A DNA stretch of 64,000 nucleotides, from assembly GCA_963383645.1 (NCBI GenBank), contig OY726571.1, positions 26,341,637 to 26,405,636 of the forward strand, written 5' to 3'. Both the position numbers and the translations under genes were made by a program. Under the pieces are notes generated by a model. That model worked only from the letters and a program-made list of their open reading frames with translations, did no database searches and was not told where the DNA came from. This document shows positions 24,028 to 34,975 of this stretch, piece after piece. Source of the stretch: Muscardinus avellanarius (Eukaryota; Chordata; Mammalia; Rodentia; Gliridae). Numbering within the stretch: the stretch's first letter is position 1; each line of letters opens with the position of its first letter.

Positions 24028-24495
24028 TAAACATTTTATTGGTGCACTGTAGTTGTACATCTTGATGGAGTACAAGATGGTGGAGGCATACATACACACA
24101 TCACCCAATTAATGCTTCCCCAATTCCCGACCCATTCCTTTCCCCTCCCTCCTTCTTTCTCATGTTTGACTTAGTAATTGACTTTGATATGTTCATCAAT
24201 AGTTGAATGGATTACAAAACTATGGGATATGTATACAATGGAATTTTACTCAGCCATAAAGAAAAGCACAATTACATCATTTACAGAGAAACGGATGGAA
24301 CTGGAGAACATTATGCTAAGTGAGATTAGTCAGTCACAAAAAATAAGAAATTGGATGCTCTCCCTAATAATCAAAAGCGAGTGAGAAAATAGGTCATAGG
24401 AGGAACTCTAGATGAAGGAGATAGTATAGATAAGCAAATAAGGCGACCTGAGGGGATGGGGGGTAGAGAAGAGGGAAATTCTCTAATATTCAACT
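24028..24495. mobile_element. L1 3'UTR insertion with internal inversion
   Basis: The left part (about 24,028-24,200) is antisense L1 3' end: attttattggtgcactgtag, then ttcctttcccctccctcctt. The right part (about 24,210-24,490) is sense sequence from further upstream in the same 3'UTR: acaatggaattttactcagc, gtgagattagtcagtcacaa, aagcaaataaggcgacctga. Read from the minus strand, the upstream segment is inverted while the terminal segment with the A-tail is normal, as expected from twin priming. Confidence 0.8.
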
Positions 24496-25228
24496 TTCTT
24501 TTTATTTAATGCAAAAATTAGAAACTGCTATATTGGTCTGATATGACTTTGGATTTAGTTTTTTCCATTAAAAATAATTACAGTTTAGTCTAAAATCTGT
24601 TGTAATACAAGAAAAAAGAACTTCCATGTAGAAAGTATGAACTAAAGGTTAATTACTATTAGTAATTTATTAAATTCATAGCAGCAATAATAGTTTTCTA
24701 TATTTACTCCCAATAGATGGCTATATTTCTAAAAGATGTGGTATATTTGGTTATATCATGGGGTTTTGTTCTTTTTTTCAAGAGTAAATTTTACAAAAAA
24801 TAAAATAGAAATTATTTTATTAATTGTTGCTGTATATCTAACATAAAGCCTGTCTAGAAAACATTAAGCAGGTTTAATCGAAACATTTCTATGTAACAAG
24901 TTAAACACCTAAAAGTATTATTCATTTAAGGAAAGGGTAACTATACTAGATATTTTAGTCATTTTATGGTACTATGCATTCAAATAGTACATGCTATGAA
25001 GACAACTGCATGCAATGAACAATGGTTTATATACCACTGAGGTATATAAAATCGTACTACAGCATGGAGGATGAGAAGAGAAGGATTTGAAGGTCACAAA
25101 CAAGCACTCTCCTTATATCCTTTTATTTGAGGCAAACTAGTTCCATAAAGCTTCTTCTGAGAATGTTATACCATTTATATGCAACGATTGACAGATATAT
25201 GACTAGCCTCATTTAAATAAACATTGTA

Positions 25229-25424
25229 GCCTGGCATAGTGGCACAGGCTGGCAATCCCAGTACTTGGGATGCTGAGGCAGGAGGATTTCAAGTTTGTGG
25301 CCAGCCTCAGCTACTTGGCGAGGCCCTCTGCAACTTAGTGAGACCCTGTTTCAAAATAAAGAATAAAAAATAGGGCAGGGGGTGTAGGTCAGAGGTTGAA
25401 TGGCCCTGGGTCCATCCCCAGATC

Positions 25425-25465
<41 letters not shown>

Positions 25466-25548
25466 GAATAAAAAAACAGGGCTGGGATTGTAGCACAGAG
25501 ATAGAATGCTTCTGAGTTCAATCCCTAGAACCACACAACAAACAAATA
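25229..25548 (+). mobile_element. B1-ID SINE with (CAA)n and an extra ID unit
   Basis: Starts agcctggcatagtggcacag, ID half at about 25,372 (gggcagggggtgtaggtcag), then a (CAA)n array at 25,424-25,464, then a second ID-like unit (gggctgggattgtagcacag, ttcaatccctagaaccacac). The added ID unit makes a B1-ID-ID arrangement. Confidence 0.85.
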
Positions 25549-26737
25549 CACATTACAAATGGTTAGTTTTCTTTAATATTTGTTAGGAATTCAAATAAAT
25601 GTTTCACCTCAGATAAAAGTTTAAAATGTGTACAAAAGAGTTGTATCTAAAATAAAAATTCTATTAAGTTTTAGAGGTAAGGAAAATTCATTTACCTTTT
25701 CAATATTTTCCAAGTAGGAAGTAATAATTTTAGTTATACTTTTATTGGTATAATTAAACATCATAATGAGATTCAAAGTGATAAAAACATACGTTGATGT
25801 ATTACAATTTGATTTTTGGTTACTTTAGGTTTTAAAAATCTTTAAATGGTATGTGATATTATTCACTGGCATGCAAAGAGAGTGTTTGTGAGAAAATATT
25901 TTCTATGAGACATTTAAAATCTAACTTCTAACTGGCACCCTAGTACTTATTTCTCTAATTCCCCCCAAAAAGCAGACCACCAAAGTAGTTGAGAATAAAG
26001 TAGGTAGAGAAATTTTAAAAAGAAAAAAAAAAAACCCTGATAACCAATCACACTCCTAAAATTTAAGGGCAACAACTGCAGAGAAATAAGAAGGATAAGT
26101 CCACAAGGAGGTCTTTCTAAGGAAAAAGGGAAATAGCTAAGTACTAAGAGGTCACAAGGTACATTAAACACATAAAAAGACCCTCACTCATTAAATTTAA
26201 AGATCTGGAAGAGCAGTTTTTTCTTACAAAAGGCATACCATTTGTAGTTTTTTTAATTCAAAAAGATTTACAATATTATTTTGTTTTCTGAAGATTTTCT
26301 ACCTGTTCTTTAATTTCATTCTATAGTGAGTATTTCAAAATCATATCTAAACAGATATAAAAATTAAGATGTATATTTAAGCCTAACCAAAAATCTAAGC
26401 ATATTTGGCCTATTTAGTTTCTTCAGTTAGTTTTGAAAGAAATGTTCTATTGTCTATTTTAACTTATAAATAAAATAACTCTATAGTCCTTCTCACCAGT
26501 AATATTTTAATGATACTGGTGTGGTTCTTACTTAATCGCCCTATTAGTTACTCAGCATTTTTGTAATCTGTAGCAGCCATGACAACATATTCTAACGCAT
26601 TTCCCTCAGGGTACATCTCACGATTATGCCTACTAACTACAATGGCTATTCTTCTGAACATTGTGAAATTAAAAAAAAAGACAAAATAAAAAATAACTTG
26701 CATTGAAATGCTTTTAAATAAAAAACAAGGAATTGAA

Positions 26738-26766
26738 ACAAACAAACAAACAAACAAACAAAAAAC
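26738..26766. repeat. (CAAA)n microsatellite
   Basis: About six CAAA units ending in an A-run. Confidence 0.9.
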
Positions 26767-26824
26767 TGAGAGTATCCTACAACAGAAGAAAAGTCAGAGG
26801 AAGAGGAGAAAACAGAAAACAAGG

Positions 26825-26960
26825 ATTTGATTCAGACTCCTTTAACTAGGTGTGAACATTGGGCAAATCCTTTAAATTTTGAAGTCACAGTTTCCCCACA
26901 TGTAAATAAGGGTTTTAAACTTGATGATCCCCAAAGTCTCCTTCAGCAATAAAATTCTAT
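26825..26960 (+). mobile_element. MIR SINE fragment
   Basis: Matches the sense MIR 5' half: gattcagactcctttaacta, ttgggcaaatcctttaaatt, agtttccccacatgtaaata. Confidence 0.7.
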
Positions 26961-26999
26961 GGTTCCAAGAGCAATTAGGCCATAAAAAGAGATAAAAGA

Positions 27000-27900
27000 C
27001 ATCCAAATTGGAAAGAAAGAAGCAAAATTATCTCTTTATAGATGATACAATGTTTATGCATATTACTCTAAATATTATAGGGGAAAACTCTTAGCACTAA
27101 TAAATTAATCCAGCAAAGTAGCAGATACAGAGTCAACACACAATAATCAGTTGTATTTCTATGCATCAACAACGAAAAGGAAATAAACCCATTTCTTTCC
27201 TATTTTCTAACTTCCATATCTGAGAGAAAACTTCAGGATCCTTGACTTTCTGAGACTGGCTGATTTCACTTAGCATAATGTTATCTAGTTTCATCCATTT
27301 TCCAACAAATAACAAAATTTGTTCTGTATGGCTGAGTAAAACTTGTGTATATATATGCCACATTTTCTTTTTTTTTTATAGTAGCAACAAAAAAGAATAT
27401 GATACTTAGGAATTAACCTAACAGATGAAAGACTTCTATAATGAAAAATAGAAAATATTGCTGAAAAAATGAAAGAAGGCATAATTAAGACTCACCCATG
27501 TTCATGGTTTGGAAGACTCAATATTGTTATGATGCTAATACTGCATTAAAAAAGTGAAACAAGAGGATCACAGAAAGACAAATAATGTATGATCCTGCTT
27601 ATGTGATAGTAGTTAAAATCATACAGACAGAAAGTAGAACACCAGGCACTTGTGGGTGGGGATGGGGTATTCAATGGTTATAGGTTTTACATAATATTTT
27701 ATATTTTATATATTGGTTATTACATTTTTAGCTTTACAAGATAAAAAAAATTACAGAGATGGATGGTGGGGATGGAGGCACAGAACTATGAATGCATTTA
27801 ATACTAATGAACTGTATTCTTAAAAATAGCTAAGAGGGCAAATTTTGTTATGTGGATTTTTAACTACAATTTGAATAAACCAAGAGAGAATTCTATGATT
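27000..27900 (+). mobile_element. L1 with nested antisense L1 3' segment
   Basis: Sense ORF2-derived sequence at 27,020-27,190 (tctctttatagatgatacaa, tgtatttctatgcatcaaca) and 27,380-27,560 (cttaggaattaacctaacag) is interrupted by antisense L1 3'UTR at about 27,195-27,370 (gactggctgatttcacttag). An old L1M-like 3' end follows (27,570-27,880: cagaaagtagaacaccaggc). Confidence 0.75.
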
Positions 27901-28186
27901 CTATGAAAATAAAATAATAAGAACCCTCCAAATATATAAAATAAAGAGGTGATGTGTATGGGCATGGGTATATATGTATGTATACCTAGCATCCATTTTT
28001 CCTATCTCTTTCCCCTCATCTTCATGACTTTGACAAATCACCACTCAGTATGATCAGGTCCAAGTTCTCCAAACTTGGTTTACTTTCTAAAGTTCTTCAT
28101 TCAAATAGTTTAAGAAATCCTATGCATTCTATTTCTGATGAATATATAAATCATTACAGAACTAAATTCCCTAAACCGTTGCCTAA

Positions 28187-28424
28187 TTTATTTATTTATT
28201 TATTTATTTTTTTTTTTTGTTGCGGTACTAGGGATGGAACCCAGGAGCATTCTACCTCCAAGTGAAACCCCAGCCCTATTTTTTATTCTTTATTTTTAAA
28301 CAGGGTCTCACTGAGTTACAAAGGGCCTCACTAAGTAGTTGAGGCTGTCCGCAAATCACAAACCTCCAGTCTCAGCCTCCCAAATGCTGGGATTATGAAG
28401 CATGCGCCACCACGTCCAGCCAGT
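28187..28424 (-). mobile_element. B1-ID composite SINE
   Basis: (TTTA)n and poly-T, then gcggtactagggatggaacc, tctacctccaagtgaaaccc, and the 7SL-like half ending gcgccaccacgtccagc. Confidence 0.9.
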
Positions 28425-28434
28425 TGCTTAAATT

Positions 28435-28530
28435 TGAAGTTTCCCACACTGGTCTTAAACTTGCAATCCTCCTACCTAAGCTTCCAAAATACCTGGGATT
28501 TAGTAGTATACTGCTGCACCTGACCAAAAT
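28435..28530 (-). mobile_element. Old 7SL-derived (B1/FLAM-like) monomer
   Basis: Diverged reverse complement of a 7SL-type monomer: cacactggtcttaaacttgc, aatcctcctacctaagcttc, ending in a 'tgctgcacctgacc' box A remnant. No ID half. Confidence 0.6.
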
Positions 28531-28575
28531 AAATTTTTATGATACACCTCTCCCAATATAAAGGCTACCTGACAT

Positions 28576-28601
28576 CTATCTATCTATCTATCTATCTATC
28601 C
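28576..28601. repeat. (CTAT)n microsatellite
   Basis: About six CTAT units. Confidence 0.92.
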
Positions 28602-28998
28602 CTAGCCCTTTCCTAGTTTTTTTCTTCCTTAAAAGATATCTTCACTCATGTTTATTTTGACCCAATTTCAACCATTTAAAAAGGGCAGTGTATAAGAAAC
28701 ACACAATCTTCCAGTTGTGATATGCTCTGCTCATGTAGAGCCTAAAAACACAAAAATTCCTCTCACAAACATCATTCCAGGAAAAATATGAAATTATTAA
28801 TTAAGCTAATTAGCAGGTAAATAAACAAAACCTTCTTTCCAAGAGAGATAATGATAATACAAATTTACCTTTTTACTTCCTTACAATTTGGCAGTTTCCT
28901 TGCCTGTCTTTCTGTCAGACATATTTTTGCTCAGTTATTCTTATTATTTAACTCCCCAAAGTTATCAGCCATCATATCTGTGTTAGAAAGGCTCAAAA

Positions 28999-29185
28999 AT
29001 AGCGGGCATGGTGGTGCACGCTTGTAATCCCCACACTTGGGAGGCAGAGACAGGAGGATCGCAGATTCGAAGCCAGCTGTGTTGGCTTAAGAGACCCTGT
29101 TTCCAAATAAAAATATAATATAGGCCTGGGAGTGTAGCCAGTAGGTAGAAGGGTTTCCAGGAACTCCAGTACCACCAAAAAAAGA
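28999..29185 (+). mobile_element. B1-ID composite SINE (type 2) with TSD
   Basis: From gcgggcatggtggtgcacgc through gaagccagctgtgttggctt to the ID half with gggtttccaggaactccagt. The 15-bp repeat gaaaggctcaaaaat lies on both sides (28,986-29,000 and again just after 29,185). Confidence 0.95.
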
Positions 29186-29204
29186 GAAAGGCTCAAAAAT
29201 GGTC

Positions 29205-29680
29205 TCCAGTGATCTCTGCCTCCTGGGACTCACACCCTTGTATTATCCCTTCCTTCTTCATTAAGGTTGTAATGAATGATTTCTTCCTAACAAACACAAT
29301 CTGGCAGTAGTAATGGGATATCACTTCTTATATTAGGTTATAAAAGATCATAGCTCCTATTTTGGGAAAACTAGTGACCACACTGTGAAGAAATTCATGA
29401 GGTAGGGAACCCTTGGCCTGCCAAGAACCATATGAGAGGACTTGAAAGTAGATTCTCATTGACTTCAGTGGAGTCCTCATATAAGATCAATTTGCAACTA
29501 CAGCTGGACTGCAATCTCATTAAAGAATCTGAGCCAGAGGCTCTTTAATCTGGGCCTTGCTTTCTAACCTACAGAAACTGTTATTAAAAAAAGGAAACTG
29601 AGATAAGAGATGTGCACTCTTTTAAACTGGAGTAAACTGAGGGATAATTTGTAGCAAAGCTATAGATAACTAAAAAATTA
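29205..29680 (+). mobile_element. MLT1-like LTR (MaLR)
   Basis: Ordered matches to the MLT1 pattern: tggcagtagtaatgggatat, cacttcttatattaggttat, then aactacagctggactgcaat and the terminal gggataatttgtagcaaagc. This is an ancient LTR without coding sequence. It lies about 0.8 kb left of the CpG-rich promoter. Confidence 0.72.
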
Positions 29681-30450
29681 CCTCGTCAGCCAAATTGTCA
29701 ACGGAATGAAAATGAAGTTTATCAATCAACTTGAAAAATGTAACAAGATTTCTTTATTCTGTATTCTGAGATGAGCACTACCTTGTGAACCATTTTCATA
29801 GCTGGGGCACTGAAGGGTGGGGAGAGGTCTTAGAAATATAGCCTAAAAATAAAACTAAAAAAAATCAAATGACTGAGAATTGGGATTTATTTCTGTAATT
29901 TTATCCAATAAATAATATTTATTAAGCACTTATGTGAACGATTAGAGCCAAGTCATCGAAAAACAAATTAAAGACTTAAGTTGTATAACCACAACGTGTT
30001 TGCAGTGGCAACCTGCGCTCTATGTGACCCTGTGTTTTCATTTATATTACTGGAAAATAGTAAAGAACCCAAAACTGCAGCTAGGCACCCAAATAACATT
30101 CTAACTACCTGAAGAGCGACACTTGGGTTTGAAGAAAGTAAACCTTCTTGTTTCTCCGCTTTATTTCAGAATGTCTCCAGGTCTCTACCCGGGGTCCCAA
30201 ATCGACCTATACCCCAATGGCCTAGAAACAGAGGGAACGCCCATCCCCGCCTCCTGACACTGAGTCTTCAATGTAATAAGCCATGACTGCTGTCATTCCA
30301 CGTGCGTTACACAGTCATTGGTCCCAAACTCTCACTGGTCGGCCAGTTTCTACCAACTGGCAAGCACCGGCTGTCTTTATTCCTGAGAAAAGTGAGAGTA
30401 CGAAAAAAAAAAAAAAAAGGTAAGAGATTTGAAACATCTAGGCTGACTCT
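29680..30450. other. FBXO8 intron 1 end / promoter flank
   Basis: Transitional sequence between the LTR and the CpG-rich region, with rising GC from about 30,180. No exon identified. Confidence 0.4.
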
Positions 30451-30528
30451 TGTACCTGAGCGACCTGTGATCTCCACCGCCGCCGCGACGAATCGTCCTC
30501 TGGGCGGGGGCTTTGAGCCAAAAAGAAA

Positions 30529-30702
30529 ATGGCTCAGCCGGGAACTGGTGCCCAGGCCATGGAGAAGCCTCTCCAAACTTTACTTGTCCACGCCGATGAA
30601 GATGCCGCTGGTGAAAGTATCAGAAACAGGTCTAGACCCCGGCGAACTCAGATCACCTTAGGCTGCAGGAGCCTGTGCTGCCGACGGTCCCCGTTTTGAC
30701 GT
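30529..30702 (+). other. Short CpG-island ORF of unknown status
   Basis: An ATG in good context (aaaATGG) opens a frame starting MAQPGTGAQAMEKPLQTLLV that runs about 57 codons to TGA. I recognise no family. It overlaps the expected FBXO8 first exon in antisense and may be an upstream ORF, a divergent transcript or chance in GC-rich DNA. Confidence 0.2.
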
Positions 30703-30715
30703 TTCCTATTGTTGC
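30657..30715 (-). other. FBXO8: Possible FBXO8 non-coding exon 1 (donor side)
   Basis: FBXO8 needs an untranslated first exon, since exon 2 begins with an acceptor 8 nt before the ATG. A fair minus-strand donor (cctaag|gtgatc) ends an exon at 30,657, directly downstream of the ETS/CRE element. The transcription start is not visible from sequence, so the right edge is a guess. Confidence 0.35.
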
Positions 30716-31039
30716 CGGAAGTGACGTTCGGGTTCTAACCCTTAAGGAAGAAGCATTTAGGTTCCGGCGTCGACGATTCGCTACAGATTCCTGGTTTCTC
30801 GCTCCGCATTCTGAGCTTTTTTGACGAATAAAATTATACTGCCATGATCATTTGCGACTTAACATTAAGTTGGTCCTTGGAGAGGCTTCCTGCAGGATCA
30901 ATCTGCCCTGGGTCTGGACGAACAGAGTATGGAATCCGCGGCGAGGAATCACAGAGCGCTGCGGAGTCCGCCGCTCTGAAGGTCCTGCCGCGGTGCGTGG
31001 CGGGCTGGGACTCGGCTTCCAAATACAAACGGTCGGCGC

Positions 31040-31157
31040 GAGAAGCGCTGGGCGCAGGCGCCGCCCGGGATCGCGGGAGGAGGCTGGCTCGGGTGACAGC
31101 CTCTGGGTACCGGCGCCGGGGCCTCTCTGCGCGCTGAGCTCTGCCGGAGGCTGCCGG
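31040..31157 (+). other. CEP44: CEP44 untranslated exon 1 (right edge)
   Basis: A strong donor (ctgccgg|gtgagc) closes a GC-rich stretch at 31,157. The next CEP44 acceptor is at 41,552, so intron 1 would be about 10.4 kb. The left edge (transcription start) is inferred to lie near the NRF1-like site and is uncertain. Confidence 0.5.
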
Positions 31158-31566
31158 GTGAGCTCTAGATCCGATCCAGGCCCCCTCTCCGCTGTCCTTC
31201 CCGAAGCCGGGGTGGGGCGAAAGACCGGGGCTGCCTTTTCATCCTTTTAAATTAAGTGGCGGGAGGCGAATCCTAGGCACGCCTTGCCTGTAGACCCGGC
31301 TGGTGTTTGCTTTTGGAAACGACTTATTAGGGTCGTGGAAGCTCATCCTCTAGCATTTACGTGTTTTCTTAGGCTTGGGGAGTTATAGTTTGATGGCTGA
31401 TAGATCCACTGAACCGAGGATCCATCGGGCTCCTCCAGAGTGCTGGCTAGGAGGAAGAATTGAAAGGTAGTTCCTTTACCCCCTTTTTCCTTGCTCGCGT
31501 TTTCAAATATTTATCCATTTCAGGGTTTTTGTTTTTTCACCCCCTCCAAAAAAATCAATCTGGAAA

Positions 31567-31569
<3 letters not shown>

Positions 31570-31607
<38 letters not shown>

Positions 31608-31809
31608 GATACTGGGGGTCGAACCCAGGGGCATTCTACCTCCGAGCTACAACCCCAGCCCCAATTTTTTTTTTATTCTTTATTTTAAAGCAGGGTGTCA
31701 CCGAGTTGCAAAGGGCCTAAGTAGTAGCTGAGGCTGGCTGAGAACCCGGATCCTCCAGTCCCAGCCTCCCAAATGCTGGGATTACAAGCGTGCGCCATTA
31801 CGCCAGGCT
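31570..31809 (-). mobile_element. B1-ID composite SINE with (ATT)n tail
   Basis: (ATT)n at 31,570-31,606, cgatactgggggtcgaaccc, tctacctccgagctacaacc, and the 7SL-like half ending gcgccattacgccaggc. Flanks tcaatctggaaa and tcaatctcgaaa form a slightly decayed target-site duplication. Confidence 0.92.
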
Positions 31810-32057
31810 CAATCTCGAAATTTTAATTATTTTTATTCCTAAATGAAAGGTATCATAGAATGGGTTTCCAGAATTACTCGCAGCCCTTTTGTTTTATTTG
31901 TAGCCACAGCAATGCCTCTGAGCTTTGTTCTGTTCTTTTACTCCCGGTTTTCTCAATGCTTTCCCTTCCTCACACATTTCCTTATATCTCTTGGAACAGT
32001 ACTTCTCTAATATCAATTGTGAAAAGTTTCATACAGTTAATTTTTACTTCTCTCTCT

Positions 32058-32270
32058 TTTTTTTTTTTTTTTTGCGGGTTTGGGGACTGAACCCAGGGGC
32101 ATTTGACCTCTGAGCTGTTACACCCCGTGCCCTATTTTTTTATTCTTTATTTTAAAACCAGGTCTCACTGAGTTGCAAAGGGCCTAAGTAGCTGAGGCTG
32201 TCCTTGAACCGTGATCCTCTGGTCTCAGCCTCCGAATGCTGGGATTACAAGCGTGAGCCACCACGCCTTT
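32058..32270 (-). mobile_element. B1-ID composite SINE
   Basis: Poly-T, gcgggtttggggactgaacc, then the 7SL-like half with cctccgaatgctgggattac and gtgagccaccacgcct. Confidence 0.9.
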
Positions 32271-32654
32271 ATGAACTGTGTCACAGAATCCTAGACATAC
32301 GCCTTTATTATTACAGTCAACATAGTTGCTTCATTCTGAACCAAAAAACTTATTTCGAGTTCATTGACATCCAATTGGGAATGTTTTAAAGACCTCTAGT
32401 AGCAACGGGATTGAATGAGGTTAAAAATCTTAAACTGCTAGATTATAGCAGTTTCATGCCTCTTCTGTAAATTCATTTGGACCACCTGACTTGTAGACAG
32501 AATTCTGAGGGAAACTAGGCAGCAATATTGAGACTTTCTTAATGATTGAATCTCTGCTTTCTTTTAATTTCATTTCATACTGATAATAAAGTAAAATGTT
32601 CATAATTTTTAAATAACGTTATTTTTCATCTCCAAAAGTACTATGTTTAAAATA

Positions 32655-32875
32655 TGCCTAAGGGAGCCAGGAGGGGAGGTGCAAACCTGCAATACGAATA
32701 TTTGTGAGGCTGAGACTGGAGGATCCCAAGTTCAAGGACAGCCTCAGCATTACAGTGAGTGAGATGTTCAGTAACCTAGCAAGTCCCGTTTTAAAACAAA
32801 ATAAAAAGTCTGAGGATGTAGATCAAAAGTAGAATACCTTGGGTTCAATCCTCAGTACCATAAAAAAAGAAAAAT
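32655..32875 (+). mobile_element. Older B1-ID composite SINE
   Basis: Degraded 7SL-like half (ggagccaggaggggaggtgc, gaggctgagactggaggatc) and ID half (ctgaggatgtagatcaaaag, gggttcaatcctcagtacca). Confidence 0.75.
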
Positions 32876-33129
32876 ATATATGCCTAAGTAATAGATTGAC
32901 TTCTTTTAATATCTTCATTTAGTGTCTTTCAATTTTTTCTAGTAAAGCCCTTCGTGAAAATTCAAATTTTATCTCTTTTTTTTTTTTTTCTGTCCTGTCT
33001 TATGACTTATCTCCTTCACCTACAGATCCAAGCTACTTGTATCTCACTTCAGAATACTTATTCTACTGGTGATGCAGAGGATGTGTTCCAGGGATATACT
33101 TTGTTTTCAGAAATTCCATTACCAGAGGT

Positions 33130-33995
33130 AGAAATAATGTAAGAGATACTGCAGTGTGTTCCAGGACATCAGAAAAAGGAAAGATACCACAAAACTGCAT
33201 ATACTGGGAAGATGAAATATATATCTGGAAGGACTAAAGGAAGTCTGTGGGAAGAGATACTTTACATTAAAATTATGGAATGCCTTTTGGGAAGAAGGCA
33301 GCCAAGAAGACTTGTGTTATTTTGACTGGAACTTGAAAACCAGTTCAGACGTATAATATTGGCTAATGGTAAAACCCAGGAATAGATTCTTTGCAGTTAT
33401 GGCCAGATTAGTCTCTATTTCCTCTTTCCAAGGAAAGTAAAGGCTGGTCTTGGGAAATCTCTTTTACTGCTTCTATGTGTCCATGTACCACTACTCCTCT
33501 TCAAAAATGTTAAAGCTTACCCCCTTGACCAATATTTCCTATAACTTGATCTCAGATTCCATTTTCCCTCTGCCTAAAAATGTAAACTGTAGGTGGTACA
33601 ACTGATTGGCTGAAAAATAATGACTAAATGCCATGCAGGAGTATATACAAATATATTCAACGACTTGCTCCTTACCACATTGATAATGAAGAGCAGCCTA
33701 GGAACAGATGGGCAGCGTTCCTAAATCAAACTAGCCTCAAGGCAGGCTCCTATCCCGGCCTCGGAGGCTTCAGTAGTGGCCTTGCCTCACGGCAGTTGCC
33801 CTACCCTGAGGAAATGGCCGCTACAGAAATGGTAGCAAGGGACTTAACATAGTATGCTTACTAATTTGAGGGTTTTGTAATTTGCTATTTTTATTATTTC
33901 TTGTTAAGTATAGATTGACAGAGGTATGAGAGGGGATGATTTGTGTCCTGGATAGCTGCTGAAATGCAGATGGTGGGGGGATCACATCAACTACT
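33130..33995. other. Unassigned CEP44 intron 1 segment
   Basis: No exon of CEP44. A 74-codon frame (33,628-33,852) is open mainly because it covers a VNTR2-like patch (see 33,725-33,805). Confidence 0.4.
33725..33805 (-). repeat. Solitary VNTR2-like fragment
   Basis: About 80 bp match the second VNTR of the composite retroposon: agcctcaaggcaggctccta, cccggcctcggaggcttcag, tggccttgcctcacggcag. No L1-like tail or monomers adjoin it. Confidence 0.7.
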
Positions 33996-34002
33996 TCACC
34001 TG

Positions 34003-34165
34003 ATTTTATTTATTTATTTTTATTGGTACATTGCAGTCATGCATCTTAATGGGATAAAAGTTGGTAGAGACATACATGCATACATCACCCAATTAGTCCT
34101 TATCCATTTTCCACCCCATTACCTCCTCCTCCCTCCTTCCCATGCTTGGCTTGGTGATTGATTTG
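34003..34165 (-). mobile_element. L1 3'UTR end
   Basis: Antisense L1 terminus: tttattggtacattgcagtc, acatcacccaattagtcctt, then cctcctcctccctccttccc. Confidence 0.8.
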
Positions 34166-34569
34166 TTTGTTAATTCTATTTTATTTTGTTTTTAATGTCA
34201 GTGACTTCATTTTAAAGAAACTCCATCCTTTGAGGATTCATTACTCAAGGTATTATACAGTATTTTCCTTCTATGAAGTGTCTGTGAATGGTTGCAGTAG
34301 ATAGTTTTAAGTGTGTTAATGAGTTTTGCCTTATTAATTGACTAAACTTAGAGTTCCAAATCCACTTATCTCCTAGCAAAGGTTGACTATCTTTCTATGA
34401 ACTTCCTTTGGAAATAACTTTCTTTGAAAAATTATATGCCACACAGTAAAATCAACAATTTAGAAATAAATTCATGGTATTTTCTTAAGGAGGATTTTCC
34501 AAAAAATGAACATTTTATTTAAAAATACCATGTGTTTTGGTTTGAGGGTGTTCCTGTTTTATACATTTT

Positions 34570-34588
34570 TCAGAGTCACCTCTCTTTA
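34570..34588. repeat. Target-site duplication of composite copy A (left)
   Basis: tcagagtcacctctcttta, repeated with one mismatch at 36,353-36,371. Confidence 0.92.
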
Positions 34589-34599
34589 TTATTATTTAA

Positions 34600-34960
34600 A
34601 AAAAATTTTTTTAAATTTATTTCTATTGGTGCATTGTAATCATATATCACATTGGAATACAAGACTTGAGAGGATATACAAGCACACATCATTCAATTAG
34701 CCCTCATCCAGTCCCCATCCCATTCCCTCCCCCTCCCTCAATCCCATGTTTGGTGATTAACTTTGATACATTTGTTTATGTACCTCCTGTGTTTTAAAGA
34801 GGCTCCATCCTCCCCTATTCCATACCCTCTGATTGGTCACCTTAATTGCTTCACTATAGGGCCCTTTCTATAGCTCGACTTCTTCCTGTTGCCCCTTCCC
34901 TCCTAGTTATTGCTGATTAGGGGAAGCATCTGGTTTTTATTTTCTGCGATATTTCTCTGT
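34600..34960 (-). mobile_element. L1 3'UTR-like tail of copy A
   Basis: Shares its terminal segment with ordinary L1 3' ends of this window: attggtgcattgtaatcata, cattcaattagccctcatcc. The part next to the VNTR (gattaggggaagcatctggt, tgcgatatttctctgtgtat) is shared only with copies B and C. Confidence 0.85.
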
Positions 34961-34975
34961 GTATGCTGTGTTACA

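Larger units (their letters stand above)
30450..31260. promoter_or_regulatory. CpG-rich bidirectional promoter of FBXO8 and CEP44
   Basis: The only long CpG-dense non-repeat stretch in the window. It separates minus-strand FBXO8 from plus-strand CEP44, which is also the head-to-head arrangement in human. Motifs include CCGGAAGTGACGT (30,715-30,727), an ETS-type site fused to a CRE-like core, a second TGACGT nearby at 30,698, and GCGCAGGCGC (31,052-31,061), close to an NRF1 site. No TATA box is evident. Housekeeping-type regulation of both genes is inferred. There are two CpG clusters, about 30,470-30,780 and 30,900-31,230, perhaps one per gene. Confidence 0.85.
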
